From positions 1 to 8,701 of the forward strand of contig CAMLRA010000171.1 in the NCBI GenBank assembly GCA_946482325.1: a stretch of DNA of 8,701 nucleotides, written 5' to 3'. The translations under genes were made by a program, and so were the position numbers. This stretch comes from an uncultured Chromatiaceae bacterium (lineage in GTDB: Bacteria > Pseudomonadota > Gammaproteobacteria > Enterobacterales > Alteromonadaceae). This document shows, in pieces, positions 7,061 to 8,701 of the stretch (within the stretch, counting starts at the first letter, position 1; each line of letters opens with the position of its first letter). Under the pieces are notes generated by a model that was not told the origin of the DNA, made no database searches, and saw nothing but the letters and a program-made list of their open reading frames with translations.

Positions 7061-7573
7061 TCAAAAACTGGAAGTGTCCTGAAACAGACCCACTTTTAAC
7101 TCTTCGGCAGCATAGATATCACGGCCATCCACGCTGACCACACCATCAGCAATGCCCATAAATAGTTTGCGTTTAATCACCCGTTTCATATCAATGGTGT
7201 AGGTGACTTTTTTCGCGGTCGGCAGGATTTGACCGGTGAACTTCACTTCACCAACACCCAATGCGCGGCCTTTACCAGGACCACCACACCAGCCCAGGAA
7301 GAAACCAACCAGTTGCCACATCGCATCCAGACCCAGACAGCCAGGCATCACCGGATCGCCCTGAAAATGGCAGGCGAAGAACCAAAGGTCCGGGTTGATA
7401 TCAAATTCGGCGATAATCTGGCCTTTGCCGTACTTACCACCTTCCTCAGAAATATGCAGCACGCGGTCAATCATCAGCATATTGTCAATCGGTAGCTGAC
7501 TGTTGCCCGGACCAAATAATTCACCTTTACCACACGCGATTAATTCTTCTTTTGTAAAGCTATTCTGAGTCAT
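7061..7573 (-). CDS. fabA: 3-hydroxydecanoyl-ACP dehydratase/isomerase FabA
   Basis: The enzyme dehydrates 3-hydroxydecanoyl-ACP and isomerises trans-2- to cis-3-decenoyl-ACP, the step that commits carbon to unsaturated fatty acids in bacteria using the FabA/FabB route. It is a cytoplasmic homodimeric hotdog-fold protein. At 170 residues it matches the E. coli protein (172) along its length. The active-site His69 (in FFACHF) and Asp83 (in [10 protein letters not shown]) correspond to E. coli His70 and Asp84, and [14 protein letters not shown] (74-87) is intact. The start is supported by family alignment; the Shine-Dalgarno is modest (CGGA 10 nt upstream). It converges on rmf, as the pair is adjacent in E. 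coli. Its promoter carries FabR-like and FadR-like sites. A partner fabB should lie elsewhere. Confidence 0.98.
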   Translation of the reverse strand: MTQNSFTKEELIACGKGELFGPGNSQLPIDNMLMIDRVLHISEEGGKYGKGQIIAEFDINPDLWFFACHFQGDPVMPGCLGLDAMWQLVGFFLGWCGGPGKGRALGVGEVKFTGQILPTAKKVTYTIDMKRVIKRKLFMGIADGVVSVDGRDIYAAEELKVGLFQDTSSF

Positions 7574-7603
7574 GTATGTTAAATCCGTAAAAAATGCCGG
7601 CTC

Positions 7604-7632
7604 ACTTTAGCGAACAGTTGTACGCTAAACAA
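7604..7632 (-). promoter_or_regulatory. Promoter of fabA
   Basis: On the minus strand TTGTTT (7632-7627) and TAAAGT (7609-7604; 4/6 match to TATAAT) are separated by 17 bp. The start would be near 7597, about 24 nt before the ATG. Both hexamers are below consensus, as suits a regulated promoter; the FabR-like palindrome fills the spacer exactly. Confidence 0.55.
7606..7629. promoter_or_regulatory. FabR-like operator in the fabA promoter
   Basis: A 24-bp palindrome with arms TTTAGCGAACA and TGTACGCTAAA is symmetric except at one position per arm and the 2-bp centre. Its 18-bp core AGCGAACAGTTGTACGCT closely resembles the FabR (YijC) operators recalled from enterobacterial fabA and fabB, with AGCG-ACA half sites. 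Covering the -35 to -10 spacer, a bound TetR-family repressor would block polymerase. FabR represses unsaturated fatty acid synthesis when bound to unsaturated acyl-ACP or acyl-CoA. Confidence 0.8.
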
Positions 7633-7644
7633 GTCCGATTAGTC
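7628..7644. promoter_or_regulatory. FadR-like activator site upstream of fabA
   Basis: AACAAGTCCGATTAGTC matches the FadR consensus AACTGGTCNGACCTGTT imperfectly, with the GTCNGA centre intact and about 11-12 of 17 positions in agreement. Its centre (7636) falls close to -40 from the predicted fabA start, the place where FadR activates E. coli fabA. It overlaps the -35 and the edge of the FabR-like palindrome by two bases. Confidence 0.45.
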
Positions 7645-7664
7645 GATTTCTGCTGGTTGCAGAA

Positions 7665-7670
7665 CATAAT
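7665..7670 (+). promoter_or_regulatory. Candidate -10 for the small gene divergent from fabA
   Basis: CATAAT (5/6 match) lies 63 nt before the ATG at 7734. No good -35 is found 16-18 bp upstream; that position falls in the FadR-like site, so the two divergent promoters may share regulation. Weak evidence. Confidence 0.25.
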
Positions 7671-7733
7671 CCCGACACAAGACAGCCAGATGACAACGGC
7701 ACCAACCGACGCTTCGACCGAGACCATTCTGCT

Positions 7734-7991
7734 ATGCCCAAATCAGCCCAGCCCGCTCTGACCAACGCTGAAAAGCAACAAAGATACCGCGAAAAACAAC
7801 GTCAATCCGGCAAAAAGGAACTGCGTGGTTATCTGACGCCGGAAGCCCTGAGCTGTTACCAGGAAATAGTCGACAAGACTGACTGGAATGACAGCCAGCT
7901 CCTCAGTAATGCCATACGGCTGATGTATGCCGCGCACAAGTTAGGCCAGGTTGGCCTGCTCAATAGCTGGCTGAATGAACATCAGCGCTGA
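7734..7991 (+). CDS. Small basic ribbon-helix-helix-like protein, function unknown
   Basis: An 85-residue protein I cannot name. The first part (1-28) is rich in Gln, Lys and Arg, with AEKQQRYREKQRQSGKK predicted as a basic helix. It is followed by a strand-like segment ELRGYL (29-34) and two helices (about 36-48 and 53-68) joined by a short turn, the order seen in ribbon-helix-helix DNA-binding proteins. This suggests a small DNA-binding protein, possibly dimeric, but no key residue proves it. The ribosome binding site is poor (no clear AGGA before the ATG), so expression may be low or the start slightly wrong. It diverges from fabA, with 160 bp between the two starts. Confidence 0.7.
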   Translation: MPKSAQPALTNAEKQQRYREKQRQSGKKELRGYLTPEALSCYQEIVDKTDWNDSQLLSNAIRLMYAAHKLGQVGLLNSWLNEHQR

Positions 7992-8004
7992 TGTCGATTC
8001 AGCT

Positions 8005-8033
8005 GTGACTGTCGCAGCCCGATGCCGTATAAT
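8005..8033 (+). promoter_or_regulatory. Sigma-70 promoter of the PTPS-family gene
   Basis: GTGACT (8005-8010, 4/6 match to TTGACA) and a perfect TATAAT (8028-8033) are 17 bp apart. The start would be near 8040, about 24 nt before the ATG at 8064. It lies just after the stop of the small upstream gene, so the two genes are probably separate units. Confidence 0.75.
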
Positions 8034-8063
8034 AGGCGTCCGTTTTCTGCGTTGAGTACCGCC

Positions 8064-8701
8064 ATGATTCTGTTTGTCCGTGATTTAACTGTGATCGATT
8101 TTTCTTACCTCTGTCCGCAACGCGGTTTGTTGGGCGAGAGTTTTATCGTCGATGTCGAGTTACACGGCGGCCTCGACGCTACGTCTATGGTGCTGGATTT
8201 TGCCCATGTTAAAAAACTAATTAAGAAAGCCATTGATAGCTTGGTTGATCATAAGCTGGCGTATCCGGCTTTACATTCTGCAATCACAAGCAGCCGGCAC
8301 GACGACACTGAAGTGTTAACGCTACAAAGCCAACGTGGTCAGGTGCAGATAGCGTCCCCATTTGATGCTCATGTTGCCATCCCGGCCGAGAAAGTCGACG
8401 AACACAGCCTGACCGTATTTTTGCAACAGCAAATCAAACCGCTATTACCGGATAATGTGCAGCAACTGCTGTTTGTGCTGCGGCCGGAAAAAGCCAACGG
8501 CTTTTATTACCATTACAGCCACGGCCTGAAAAAACACGATGGTAACTGCCAGCGCATCGCACATGGCCATCGTTCGACGATCGAAATTTATCAGCACAAT
8601 ATGTTAAGCCCACGCCTGAACAAATACTGGACTGAACGCTGGAGCGACATTTACCTTGGTACCGCTGAAGATCAGGTGCAGGCCGCTGATTGTCAATGGC
8701 T
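8064..8701 (+). CDS. 6-pyruvoyl-tetrahydropterin synthase/QueD-family protein, 3' end outside the window
   Basis: The frame is open from ATG 8064 to the window end (212 complete codons). Residues about 8-65 resemble a T-fold PTPS/QueD domain: GESFIVDVELHGGLDATSMVLDFAHVK and a DHK (62-64), matching the part of QueD that follows its HGH motif. The metal-binding HGH itself is missing there. A second signature follows at 150-169: HYSHGLKKHDGNC then AHGH, giving candidate zinc ligands His153, His167 and His169 and a candidate catalytic Cys162. The Cys-to-HGH spacing is one residue longer than in E. coli QueD. This suggests two T-fold units in tandem, the first degenerate. QueD makes 6-carboxytetrahydropterin for queuosine, PTPS makes pterins; which applies is unclear. 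Upstream GAG (8053-8055) is a weak ribosome binding site. Confidence 0.8.
   Translation, partial: MILFVRDLTVIDFSYLCPQRGLLGESFIVDVELHGGLDATSMVLDFAHVKKLIKKAIDSLVDHKLAYPALHSAITSSRHDDTEVLTLQSQRGQVQIASPFDAHVAIPAEKVDEHSLTVFLQQQIKPLLPDNVQQLLFVLRPEKANGFYYHYSHGLKKHDGNCQRIAHGHRSTIEIYQHNMLSPRLNKYWTERWSDIYLGTAEDQVQAADCQW

Noticed and set aside
7229..7495. Plus-strand 88-codon frame opposite fabA
   Set aside because: It is wholly antisense to the well-conserved fabA and has no features of its own.
7690..7761. Short plus-strand ORF from ATG 7690 overlapping the small RHH-like gene
   Set aside because: It ends after about 23 codons in another frame, has no good ribosome binding site and no recognisable content.

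Overview
The window reads as core chromosome of a gammaproteobacterium, most likely from the Alteromonadales (Shewanella/Rheinheimera-like). The basis is protein resemblance recalled from memory: a fused RlmKL, Uup, a DUF3466 protein, Rmf and FabA, in an order that parallels the E. coli rlmL-uup-pqiABC-rmf-fabA segment. Here a small glutaredoxin-like gene sits between rlmKL and uup, and a DUF3466 gene occupies the place of pqiABC. I see no phage, transposon, CRISPR or other mobile features.

Layout. (1) 1-300, minus strand: two identical initiator tRNA-Met genes in tandem, with a promoter bearing a GC-rich discriminator at one end and an intrinsic terminator at the other. (2) 439-6518, plus strand: rlmKL, glutaredoxin-like gene, uup and DUF3466 gene, tightly packed (1-bp overlap, then gaps of 16 and 12 bp), starting from an extended -10 promoter and closing with a strong hairpin terminator. 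(3) 6519-6794: a 276-bp region without a convincing gene, holding a compound hairpin and the upstream sequence of rmf. (4) 6795-7038: rmf (ribosome hibernation factor) with its own terminator, which also separates it from the convergent fabA. (5) 7061-7644, minus strand: fabA, with a near-perfect palindrome resembling a FabR operator in its promoter spacer and a FadR-like site just upstream of the -35. (6) 7734-8701, plus strand: a small basic protein with a ribbon-helix-helix-like profile, then the 5' part of a 6-pyruvoyl-tetrahydropterin synthase/QueD-family gene that runs off the window.

Functionally, the left two thirds is weighted towards translation: initiator tRNA, 23S rRNA methylation (RlmKL), an ABC-F ribosome-associated ATPase (Uup) and ribosome hibernation (Rmf). 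FabA is the branch point of unsaturated fatty acid synthesis and appears to be regulated as in enterobacteria. I found no evidence for a wholly new system. The most interesting items are the FabR/FadR-like architecture at fabA, the exported repeat protein with a C-terminal sorting-type tail, the PTPS-family protein whose first domain lacks the metal-binding HGH, and the unexplained structured region upstream of rmf.
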